Shown here one piece after another: positions 1-5,221 of a DNA stretch of 5,829 bases. Every line of letters starts with the position of its first letter. Within the stretch, counting starts at the first letter, position 1. Source of the stretch: Rhizobiaceae bacterium. Lineage in GTDB: Bacteria; Pseudomonadota; Alphaproteobacteria; Rhizobiales; Rhizobiaceae. The stretch is from the NCBI GenBank assembly GCA_020696915.1, contig JAJFMR010000206.1:1-5829 (forward strand), given 5' to 3'. A model generated the notes under the pieces. That model was not told the origin of the DNA, made no database searches, and saw only the letters and a program-made list of their open reading frames with translations. The position numbers were made by a program, and so were the translations under genes.

Positions 1-325
1 TCGAATATGCGCCGTAAAGCGCGCCCGCATCGGCGAGAGCACGGACGTCCCGCAGCCAGGCTCCGGTGGAATAGGCGGTGCCCGGATGGACATGGCCGTA
101 GAGAAGGTGCGGAGCCTCTGCGAGGTCTCCAGGGGTCGGCCGCGCGGTGATGACGTTCAGCACCGAATAGGCCTGCATGGAATCGGTATTGACGATCCGC
201 CCCTCGAGGCGGCGCGCCAGCGACAGCGCGAGGGCGGACTTGCCGCTCGCGGTCGGCCCCGCTATCAGGATCGCATTCCTGATCAGCCCCGCCCCGCCGG
301 ATTGCCGGATGCCGCTCGTCGCCAC
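1..325 (-). CDS. miaA: tRNA dimethylallyltransferase MiaA, N-terminal part (runs off left edge)
   Basis: Cytoplasmic enzyme that transfers a dimethylallyl group to N6 of A37 in tRNAs reading UNN codons. Reading the minus strand from position 325 gives 108 codons without a stop. The visible N-terminus carries the nucleotide-binding P-loop GPTASGKS (residues 23-30), then DSMQAYSVL (from residue 48), the ARPTP segment, a LYGHVHP block and STGAWLRDV (residues 86-94), all in the order expected for rhizobial MiaA. The C-terminal two thirds lie outside the window. The start is chosen as GTG at 323-325: there is no in-frame ATG nearby, GTG is preceded by GGGA with 7 nt spacing, and only about 20 residues then precede the P-loop, as is usual. 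This start lies inside divergent serB, giving a 17-bp overlap of the 5' ends. The family call is secure; the exact start is less so. Confidence 0.93.
   Translation of the reverse strand, partial: MATSGIRQSGGAGLIRNAILIAGPTASGKSALALSLARRLEGRIVNTDSMQAYSVLNVITARPTPGDLAEAPHLLYGHVHPGTAYSTGAWLRDVRALADAGALYGAYS
240..268 (+). promoter_or_regulatory. Candidate sigma70-type promoter for serB, inside miaA
   Basis: TTGCCG (240-245) and TATCAG (263-268) are separated by 17 bp and each match the -35 and -10 consensus at 4 of 6 positions. Transcription would begin about 30-40 bp before the serB ATG at 309. The elements fall inside the P-loop region of miaA on the opposite strand. serB has no non-coding upstream region, so its promoter must be inside miaA or further upstream. 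This is a by-eye match in GC-rich DNA and could be chance. Confidence 0.25.
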
Positions 326-1196
326 ACTCGTTTCCCATCCCGACGCGCCCGTCGTGTCGCGTCCTCTGGCGACTATGGCCGCCGCGGCAGTCGGCGCAAG
401 CGCCATCTCCTGGCTAGGCGACGGCATCGCCTGCGATCTCGTGCTGCCGCATGGCATCGGCGAGCCGGAAGCCACGGAGACGCTCCGCGGCGCGCTGTCG
501 GGGGCGCCAGTCGATGTCGTCGTGCAGGAACAGGCCGGACGCCGCAAGAAAATCCTCGTCGCCGACATGGATTCGACGATGATCGACCAGGAATGCATCG
601 ACGAACTCGCCGATGAAATCGGTCTCAAGGACCACGTCGCCGCCATTACCGCGCGATCGATGAACGGCGAGATCGAGTTCGAGCCGGCGCTGCGCGAACG
701 CGTGGCGCTGCTGCGCGATCTCGACCGCGGCGTCGTGGACCGCATCATCGCCAGCCGGCTGACGCTTGCTTCCGGCGCACGCACGCTGGTTCAGACGATG
801 CGCGCGGCGGGTGCCTGGACCACGCTGGTTTCCGGCGGCTTCGATGTGTTCACCCGCCGCATCGCCGCGATGCTGGGCTTCCACGAAGATCGCGCCAATC
901 GCCTGCTGATCGCCGGGGGGCGGCTCACCGGCGAGGTGGCCGAGCCGATCCTCGGCCGCGCCGCCAAGGCCGAGGCGCTCGTCGAGGTCGCTGCGAAGCT
1001 CGGCCTCGCGCCGGCGGACGCCATCGCGGTCGGCGACGGCGCCAACGACCTCGACATGCTGCGTCTGGCCGGCACCGGCGTGGCCATGCATGCCCGGCCG
1101 GCGGTCGCGGTCCAGTCGAAGGTGCGCATCGATCATGGCGATCTCACCGCTCTCCTCTACCTGCAGGGATTTCAACGCTCGGAGTTTTCGGCATGA
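309..1196 (+). CDS. serB: Phosphoserine phosphatase SerB (HAD superfamily)
   Basis: Catalyses the last step of L-serine synthesis, phosphoserine to serine plus phosphate, in the cytoplasm. The 295-residue product has all HAD motifs: DMDST at residues 86-90 (nucleophile D86, general acid/base D88), SGG at 175-177, the lysine K220 in AAKAEAL, and GDGAND at 242-247 for Mg binding. The cap segment after motif I (QECIDELADEIGL to MNGEIEFEPALRERVALL) is typical of SerB. Residues 1-80 form the variable N-terminal domain found in rhizobial SerB. ATG at 309 is chosen because MPLVATLVSHP matches the family N-terminus; the frame stays open to an ATG at 177, but those 44 residues are the antisense of miaA and lack family character. 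The length is normal for the family. The stop overlaps the start of the acetyltransferase gene (ATGA). Confidence 0.95.
   Translation: MPLVATLVSHPDAPVVSRPLATMAAAAVGASAISWLGDGIACDLVLPHGIGEPEATETLRGALSGAPVDVVVQEQAGRRKKILVADMDSTMIDQECIDELADEIGLKDHVAAITARSMNGEIEFEPALRERVALLRDLDRGVVDRIIASRLTLASGARTLVQTMRAAGAWTTLVSGGFDVFTRRIAAMLGFHEDRANRLLIAGGRLTGEVAEPILGRAAKAEALVEVAAKLGLAPADAIAVGDGANDLDMLRLAGTGVAMHARPAVAVQSKVRIDHGDLTALLYLQGFQRSEFSA
1181..1184 (+). promoter_or_regulatory. Ribosome binding site of the acetyltransferase gene
   Basis: GGAG lies 8 nt before the ATG at 1193 and within the last codons of serB. It supports the ATGA-overlapping start, with translation coupled to serB but also able to initiate on its own site. 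Confidence 0.6.
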
Positions 1197-1738
1197 CGCC
1201 GATCCTCACGGAGCGGCTGATCCTGCGCAACTGGGAGGAGCGCGACCGTCCGCTGTTTCATCGCATAAATTCCGACGAGCGCGTCATGGAGTTCTTTCCG
1301 TTTCGACGCGACCGCGCGCGGAGCGACGCCCTGATGGACAGGCTGCGCGCCGGCATCAGACAGCGCGGCTACGGCTTCTCGGCCGTGGAGATTGCCGCGA
1401 CGGGCGAATGCATGGGCTTCGTCGGACTGCATCCCACGACGATCGAGAGTGGCTCGACCGAGATAGGGTGGCGGCTGGCGCCGGAATACTGGGGGTTCGG
1501 CTACGCGACGGAAGCGGCGCAGGCGCTGCTGTCCTTCGGCTTCGAGACGGTGGGACTGGCGGAGGTCATCTCGTTCGCGGTCTGGAACAATCATCGCTCG
1601 ACCGCCGTGATGCGCCGGCTTGGCATGCGTGCGGATCCCGCGGCGGATTTCGACCATCCGGATATTCCGGAGACGCATCCGCAACTGAAGCGGCACGTCA
1701 TGTACCGGCTCTCCCGGTCGGACTGGCGGTCACGTTGA
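1193..1738 (+). CDS. GNAT family N-acetyltransferase, RimJ/RimL-like
   Basis: Predicted cytoplasmic acetyl-CoA-dependent acetyltransferase of 181 residues, a normal length for single-domain GNATs. The N-terminus TERLILRNWEERD (residues 6-18) is the typical beta1 strand of the RimJ/RimL branch. Motif A, with the acetyl-CoA pyrophosphate loop, is seen as IGWRLAPEYWGFGYATEA (91-108), where WGFGYA is the Q/RxxGxG/A turn. The segment WNNHRS (131-136) and the following RRLGM fit motif B. The C-terminal FDHPDIP...HPQLKRHVMYRL block is common in bacterial members annotated only as GNAT. The gene overlaps serB by 4 bp and has its own GGAG. The substrate cannot be read from the sequence: candidates are a protein N-terminus or a small amine, and the coupling to serB does not prove a link to serine metabolism. 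Confidence 0.88.
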   Translation: MTPILTERLILRNWEERDRPLFHRINSDERVMEFFPFRRDRARSDALMDRLRAGIRQRGYGFSAVEIAATGECMGFVGLHPTTIESGSTEIGWRLAPEYWGFGYATEAAQALLSFGFETVGLAEVISFAVWNNHRSTAVMRRLGMRADPAADFDHPDIPETHPQLKRHVMYRLSRSDWRSR

Positions 1739-1986
1739 TCGCCGGAAGCGCTGGAGCGGTTCGACGCCTCTATCGAATCGCCATGGATGCTGCCATCCAG
1801 CAACTGCTGGGGCGGGAACCAGCACTTCGAGAATGCCCAAGCTCTCCCTGATCTCGCGCAAGCAAGCACTCGATGGCATGACTGCAATTGATCGAACCCG
1901 TTCACGCGGTTGTCACCTACGTCCCACATGACGATCTTCCGATAAACCTGCTACATTCCGTCCTGAGGCGGTGGTCGGGGTCCATT
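1739..1986. other. Non-coding gap between the acetyltransferase and sensor kinase genes
   Basis: This 248-bp stretch should hold the end of the serB transcript and the promoter of the signalling operon. It contains a cluster of short inverted repeats near its left end (1784-1824) but no hairpin followed by a T run. A TTGTCA hexamer at 1910-1915 resembles a -35 box, but no good -10 box sits 16-18 bp downstream, so no promoter is called. A 32-codon ORF (1833-1931) has no Shine-Dalgarno and no recognisable product. The right half looks less GC-rich by eye than serB. Confidence 0.6.
1784..1824. repeat. Cluster of short inverted repeats after the acetyltransferase gene
   Basis: TGGATG (1784-1789) pairs with CATCCA (1794-1799) across a 4-nt loop. 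TGCTGG (1805-1810) can pair either with CCAGCA just before it (1797-1802; the loop would be too tight for the full stem) or with a second CCAGCA at 1819-1824 across an 8-nt loop. The position, 45-85 bp after the stop codon, suits a transcript end. No T tract follows, so it is not called a rho-independent terminator. Stems of 6 bp also arise by chance in GC-rich DNA. Confidence 0.35.
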
Positions 1987-3873
1987 ATGGTGTTCGCATC
2001 TCGGGGTCTGCCCTGCTCGGCTGTCCGGTTTCGTTCGGCTTCATTTTTCCTGTTGATGCTTACTGTCGTTTCGCCAACTGGAACATGGTCAGCGGAGATC
2101 ATCGGGCGGCTTCCGAGGGTCCTGATCCTCTACCCGTATGACGAGCGGATTCCAGCGACAAACATTGCTGGAGAGACAGCCAGGGCCCGGCTGCTCGAAG
2201 CCACGCAGGGCAAGATTGATCTCTTCTCGGAGTTCCTCGACCTATCCCGATTTCCCGATGACGTTCACATCGATCGGATGGCCCGCTATCTTTCCGAGAA
2301 ATACGTCGAACACCAGCCCGATGTCGTGGTTGCACTCGGGGAGGAGTCGACCCGATTCATCAGTCAAAATCGTCACAGGATCGCCCCCGAGGCGAAAATT
2401 GTCTTCGCCGGTTTCAGTGCCGAGACGGCCGCTGGCCTGAACCTGCCTGACGACGTTGTGGGCGCGTTCACCGAATTCGATATCGGGAAGACGTTCGAGA
2501 TGGCAATCCGCCTCCAGCCGAACGCTCGACGTCTGGTGGTGATCGGCGGCTCTTCGAAATTCGACGAGGCCTGGATCGCGAACGCGCGCGTCAACCTGCC
2601 GGCCGTCACAGGAGGTGTCGAAACCACCTATCTGACCGGGCTGTCGATCGATGAATTCGTCGAGCATGCCGCACGTCTCACTCCGGATTCCATTCTCATC
2701 GTGCTGACGGTCTTCGTAGATCGTTCGGGCCGGAACTTCATCCCGCAGGCATCCCTGGAGATGATCGCGGAGGCAGCTGCAGCCCCGACCTACGGACCCT
2801 ATTCCACCTATCTCGGACGCGGCGTCGTAGGCGGCAACACCGTGACTTTCGAATCGATGGGAAGCTCGGTCGCCGATCTGGCCATCGATGCGATCGCCGG
2901 AAAAACGATCTCAGACGTCGAGGTTCCGCACACCTATGTCGCCGACTCCAGGCAACTGGAACGCTGGGGACTGCCGGAAAGCGCGCTTCCCGCAGGAACC
3001 GTCCAGAGCTTCGAGGAAAGCTCCATTTGGGCCGATCATTGGCAGGCAATCACCGGAGGGATCGGCGTGCTTGCAATGCAGGGACTGGTCATCGCGGGAC
3101 TGCTGATCGAACGGCGAAAGCGCCAGACGGCGGAAACGCAGTCGCAGCTGCATCTGCTCGAAGCCGTCCACCTCAACCAGTCGGCTACGGCCGGCGCGCT
3201 GTCGGCTTCGATCGCCCATGAGCTCAACCAGCCGCTAGGCGCCATCCGCAGCAATGCCGACGCGGCGGAGATTCTGCTGCGGAGCGATACGCCAGACCTG
3301 AAGCTCATCCGGCAGATCGTCGCCGACATCAGGGACGACGACCAGCGCGCCGGCGACATCATCATGCGGCTGAGAGCAATGCTCAGAAAGCGCAGCGAGA
3401 TCGACTGGCAGGAGTTCGACCTCAACGAAGCGATCGGCGGCGCACTACGGATACTTCACGCCGAAGCGGCGCGAAGGAGAGTGGAGGTCACCTCGAACTA
3501 TGCAGCGACCCAACTCCCCGTACGGGCGGACAGGGTGCATATACAGCAGGTCATTCTCAATCTCGCGACGAACGCGATGGACGCCATGCTGGACGTCGTT
3601 TCGCCGGAGCGAAAGCTTGTTTTCCAGACGGCGCTCACCAGGGAAGCGAAGGTCGAGCTGTCGGTCTCCGATACAGGTTGCGGAATCCCCGGCGAGCGGC
3701 TCGCCACAGTTTTCGAGCCGTTCTACACGACCAAGCCGACCGGCACCGGACTGGGCCTCGCTATCGCGCGCACCATCATCGAGACATATGGCGGCCGCAT
3801 CTGGGCCGACAACCGCCCGGAGGGCGGCGCCGTCTTTCGTTTCAACCTGCCCCTGGCGCAGGGCCTGCAATGA
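1987..3873 (+). CDS. Sensor histidine kinase with ABC substrate-binding-like periplasmic domain
   Basis: Inner-membrane sensor kinase of 628 residues. ATG at 1987 is chosen because GGGG lies 6 nt upstream and a signal peptide/first membrane segment follows (basic residues to R15, FFLLMLTVV, then TWSA at about 33-36). A TTG at 1888 would add 33 hydrophilic residues with no ribosome site. Residues about 37-345 resemble periplasmic substrate-binding proteins of the ABC_sub_bind kind (RVLILYPYDE, DVVVALGEES, RRLVVIGGSS, then RQLERWGLPESALPAG). A transmembrane helix spans about 353-373. The kinase core has SIAHELNQPLGAI with phospho-acceptor H411, N box NLATNAMDAM (N525, N529), G1 DTGCGIP (D562), F box FEPFYTTK and G2 TGTGLGLAI (585-593), so it looks fully active. 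No HAMP or PAS domain is visible. The stop overlaps the regulator start (ATGA). The ligand is unknown. Confidence 0.92.
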   Translation: MVFASRGLPCSAVRFRSASFFLLMLTVVSPTGTWSAEIIGRLPRVLILYPYDERIPATNIAGETARARLLEATQGKIDLFSEFLDLSRFPDDVHIDRMARYLSEKYVEHQPDVVVALGEESTRFISQNRHRIAPEAKIVFAGFSAETAAGLNLPDDVVGAFTEFDIGKTFEMAIRLQPNARRLVVIGGSSKFDEAWIANARVNLPAVTGGVETTYLTGLSIDEFVEHAARLTPDSILIVLTVFVDRSGRNFIPQASLEMIAEAAAAPTYGPYSTYLGRGVVGGNTVTFESMGSSVADLAIDAIAGKTISDVEVPHTYVADSRQLERWGLPESALPAGTVQSFEESSIWADHWQAITGGIGVLAMQGLVIAGLLIERRKRQTAETQSQLHLLEAVHLNQSATAGALSASIAHELNQPLGAIRSNADAAEILLRSDTPDLKLIRQIVADIRDDDQRAGDIIMRLRAMLRKRSEIDWQEFDLNEAIGGALRILHAEAARRRVEVTSNYAATQLPVRADRVHIQQVILNLATNAMDAMLDVVSPERKLVFQTALTREAKVELSVSDTGCGIPGERLATVFEPFYTTKPTGTGLGLAIARTIIETYGGRIWADNRPEGGAVFRFNLPLAQGLQ

Positions 3874-4505
3874 CACCCGTCATCCACATCGTCGACGACG
3901 ACGCGTCGTTTCGGACGGCTGTCGGCCGCCTGATCGAAGCGTCCGGGTTTCGGGTAGCTTCGTACGTCTCGGGCGAAGACATCCTCGAGCGGCTGCCGAG
4001 TGCCGAGCCTGGTTGCATACTCCTCGACTTGCGGATGCCCGGCCTGAGCGGCGCGGACCTGCAGGACCACCTGGTCCAGAAGGCGCCGCTGCTGCCGATC
4101 ATTTATCTGACCGGGCATGGCGACATCGGCGCAACGGTCCGCGCCATCAAGGCGGGTGCTGAAGATTTCCTGGAGAAGCCGGCCTCGGCCGAGGACCTGC
4201 TGGAGGCGATCCGGCGAGCGTTGCTGCAAAACGGGAAGCGGCGCTCAGAGCATGATCGTGCTCACGCGTTGCGTGGCCTCGTCGCCAACCTGACGCCGCG
4301 CGAGTTTCAGGTCTTCGACCTGGTCGTTCGCGGCAAGCGCAACAAGCAGGTGGCTTTCGAGCTCGGCACATCCGAAAGGACGGTCAAGGCGCACAGGCAC
4401 GCGATAACGGAGAAGCTTGGAGTGAATTCGCTGGCGGAGATGGTGACGATCGCCGAACGGCTGGGACTCATCGAATCGCGGCAATCAGCCAGTTCTTCCC
4501 CTTAG
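3870..4505 (+). CDS. FixJ-type response regulator (receiver plus LuxR-type HTH)
   Basis: Cytoplasmic DNA-binding regulator of 211 residues, the usual size for FixJ/NarL-type proteins. The receiver domain (about 1-118) shows the acidic pair in IVDDD (D9-D11), phospho-acceptor D53 in LLDLRMPG, T81 in LTGHGD and K103 in LEKPAS. A short charged linker leads to a LuxR/GerE helix-turn-helix (about 141-200): LTPREFQVFDLVVRGKRNKQ, then VAFELGTSERTVKAHR, which holds the recognition helix. This last motif is typical of FixJ-like regulators in Rhizobiales. ATG at 3870 overlaps the kinase stop by 4 bp, so the kinase is its obvious partner; the longer open frame upstream is kinase sequence in another frame. 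It should activate transcription when phosphorylated. It need not be FixJ itself: the kinase beside it has no heme-PAS domain, so an oxygen-sensing role is not supported. Confidence 0.93.
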   Translation: MTPVIHIVDDDASFRTAVGRLIEASGFRVASYVSGEDILERLPSAEPGCILLDLRMPGLSGADLQDHLVQKAPLLPIIYLTGHGDIGATVRAIKAGAEDFLEKPASAEDLLEAIRRALLQNGKRRSEHDRAHALRGLVANLTPREFQVFDLVVRGKRNKQVAFELGTSERTVKAHRHAITEKLGVNSLAEMVTIAERLGLIESRQSASSSP

Positions 4506-4569
4506 GCCAGTATCGCTCGTTCCCGATAGGCCCTACCGTAGAGATGGTGGTCACCCAGATACCGGTGGG

Positions 4570-4584
4570 AAAGGGCGTGCCTTG
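4570..4584 (+). promoter_or_regulatory. Ribosome binding site and TTG start of the stand-alone receiver
   Basis: AAAGGG (4570-4575) lies 6 nt before TTG (4582-4584). No ATG or GTG in frame precedes the first receiver beta strand (AVAVIEDD), and the frame stays open upstream through the 76-bp gap without a usable start. The Shine-Dalgarno therefore decides the TTG start. A GTG at 4603 is possible but would cut into the first strand and has no comparable ribosome site. Confidence 0.6.
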
Positions 4585-4983
4585 GAAAGCCAGCCACGCG
4601 CGGTGGCCGTCATCGAAGACGACGCCAGCATGCGGAAGGGCGTCGAGCGCCTGCTCAACGCCCATGGCTTTCCAACCGAGGGATATGCGTCGGCTGAAAC
4701 ATTCCTGCATCGAGACCCCGAGAACGCTGTCGCCTGCATCGTGCTCGATATCCAGCTCGGCGGGATGTCCGGCCTGGAGCTCGGCTGCCGGTTGCAGACG
4801 TCCGACCCCGGGCTGCCGGTCATCTTCATCACCGCAGTCGACGACGACGTGGTGGAACTGGAAGCAACGCGTCTGGGCTGCATAGCCTACCTGCACAAGC
4901 CCTTCCCTGCAGATTTGCTGATCGACGCGATCCACGCGGCGCTCGCTGCGCCGTCGAAGGATCCGGACGGCAAACTCGGCTGA
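4582..4983 (+). CDS. Stand-alone receiver-domain protein (CheY-like, no output domain)
   Basis: A 133-residue protein that is one receiver domain and nothing more. Seen are the acidic cluster IEDD (E12, D13, D14), phospho-acceptor D56 in VLDIQLGG, T84 in FITA, and K106 in LHKPF. The proline usual after the phosphorylation loop (DxxMPG) is replaced, giving DIQLGGMSG. It resembles the receiver half of the preceding FixJ-type regulator (DDAS, GF, SGxxL and KP blocks), which suggests FixJ-family ancestry with loss of the HTH, an inference that a tree could test. It starts at TTG, 76 bp after that gene, and is probably in the same transcript. Plausible roles are phosphate sink, competitor for the kinase, or a partner acting by protein contact. 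The sequence does not choose among them. Confidence 0.88.
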   Translation: MESQPRAVAVIEDDASMRKGVERLLNAHGFPTEGYASAETFLHRDPENAVACIVLDIQLGGMSGLELGCRLQTSDPGLPVIFITAVDDDVVELEATRLGCIAYLHKPFPADLLIDAIHAALAAPSKDPDGKLG

Positions 4984-5006
4984 GCACCGCGTCGCCCGCG
5001 GTGCTC
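4982..5006 (+). terminator. Strong stem-loop at the end of the signalling operon, possible terminator
   Basis: GAGCACCGCG (4982-4991) and CGCGGTGCTC (4997-5006) form a perfect 10-bp GC-rich stem with a 5-nt loop (TCGCC). The left arm begins in the TGA stop codon of the stand-alone receiver. The position fits a terminator or a 3'-end-stabilising hairpin. No T run follows, so factor-independent termination is not assured. Confidence 0.5.
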
Positions 5007-5054
5007 CGGCATGCAATCGGCGCTCCCCGTCAGGTTCCTTCCCCAAAGGTCAAT

Positions 5055-5072
5055 AGCACCGCCGCCGGTGCT
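5055..5072. repeat. Second dyad with the same arms as the operon-end stem-loop
   Basis: AGCACCG (5055-5061) and CGGTGCT (5066-5072) form a perfect 7-bp inverted repeat with a 4-nt centre. The same 7-bp arms occur in the stem at 4982-5006 with a 9-nt centre. It may be a second hairpin in the read-through transcript or an operator half of a duplicated protein site. No protein is recognised for it. Confidence 0.4.
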
Positions 5073-5119
5073 GGATAGACTTGTTGCCGACGCGTTGCCG
5101 TCCATCCGCAGGTTCTTCG

Positions 5120-5138
5120 CTCCGCCATGTCCGCGGAG
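5120..5138. repeat. Short inverted repeat upstream of the sulfatase gene
   Basis: CTCCGC (5120-5125) and GCGGAG (5133-5138) form a 6-bp dyad around a 7-nt centre, about 85-100 bp before the sulfatase start. It could be an operator half-site pair or chance pairing in GC-rich DNA. Confidence 0.25.
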
Positions 5139-5180
5139 AGCATGTCGATTGCGGGCGTCTGGCAAAATGTCGCTTTCGTT

Positions 5181-5191
5181 ACCTGCCAGGT
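5181..5191. promoter_or_regulatory. Palindrome ACCTGCCAGGT, possible operator of the sulfatase gene
   Basis: A perfect 11-bp palindrome (ACCTG, centre C, CAGGT) ends about 30 bp before the sulfatase ATG, where a regulator could act on its promoter. LuxR/NarL-type HTH proteins often bind short inverted repeats, so the FixJ-type regulator upstream is one candidate, but this is inference. No clear sigma70 promoter was found next to it; CAAAAT (5163-5168) is a weak -10 candidate. Confidence 0.3.
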
Positions 5192-5208
5192 CTGGGAAGA
5201 AAGTTCAC

Positions 5209-5213
5209 GGAGA
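5209..5213 (+). promoter_or_regulatory. Ribosome binding site of the sulfatase gene
   Basis: GGAGA lies 8 nt before the ATG at 5222 and fixes this start, which also places the twin-arginine motif 9 residues in, as expected for a Tat signal. Confidence 0.6.
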
Positions 5214-5221
5214 AACTTCAG

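Noticed and set aside
177..308. 44-codon N-terminal extension of serB from ATG 177
   Set aside because: It is the antisense of the conserved miaA P-loop region, and the family N-terminus (MPLVATLVSHP) begins at 309.
414..1175. Long minus-strand ORF opposite serB (253 codons), plus a second at 791-1129
   Set aside because: Shadows of the strongly conserved serB frame in GC-rich DNA; the translations show no recognisable domain.
1090..1851. Plus-strand ORF across the serB end and the acetyltransferase
   Set aside because: Off-frame reading of two recognised genes; composition is Arg/Ser/Ala rich with no motif.
1722..1890. Sigma54 promoter look-alikes (TGGC...TTGAT near 1722; TGGCATG...CAAT near 1874)
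   Set aside because: Spacing and the -12 GC element do not match the GG-N10-GC core.
1833..1931. 32-codon ORF starting MPKLSLISRKQALDG in the gap before the kinase gene
   Set aside because: No Shine-Dalgarno, no recognised homologue and too short to support; could be revisited if conserved in relatives.
1888..1986. Upstream TTG start for the sensor kinase
   Set aside because: No ribosome site, and it would place 33 hydrophilic residues before the signal peptide; ATG 1987 has GGGG at 6 nt.
3723..4229. Minus-strand ORFs opposite the kinase end and FixJ-type regulator
   Set aside because: Antisense shadows of conserved ATPase and receiver codons.
4468..5046. Minus-strand ORF of 192 codons opposite the stand-alone receiver
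   Set aside because: Antisense of a receiver with all its catalytic residues; no domain in the minus-strand translation.
5201..5218. AAGTT/AACTT hairpin with the sulfatase Shine-Dalgarno in its loop
   Set aside because: Only 5 A/T-rich base pairs; too weak to claim translational control.
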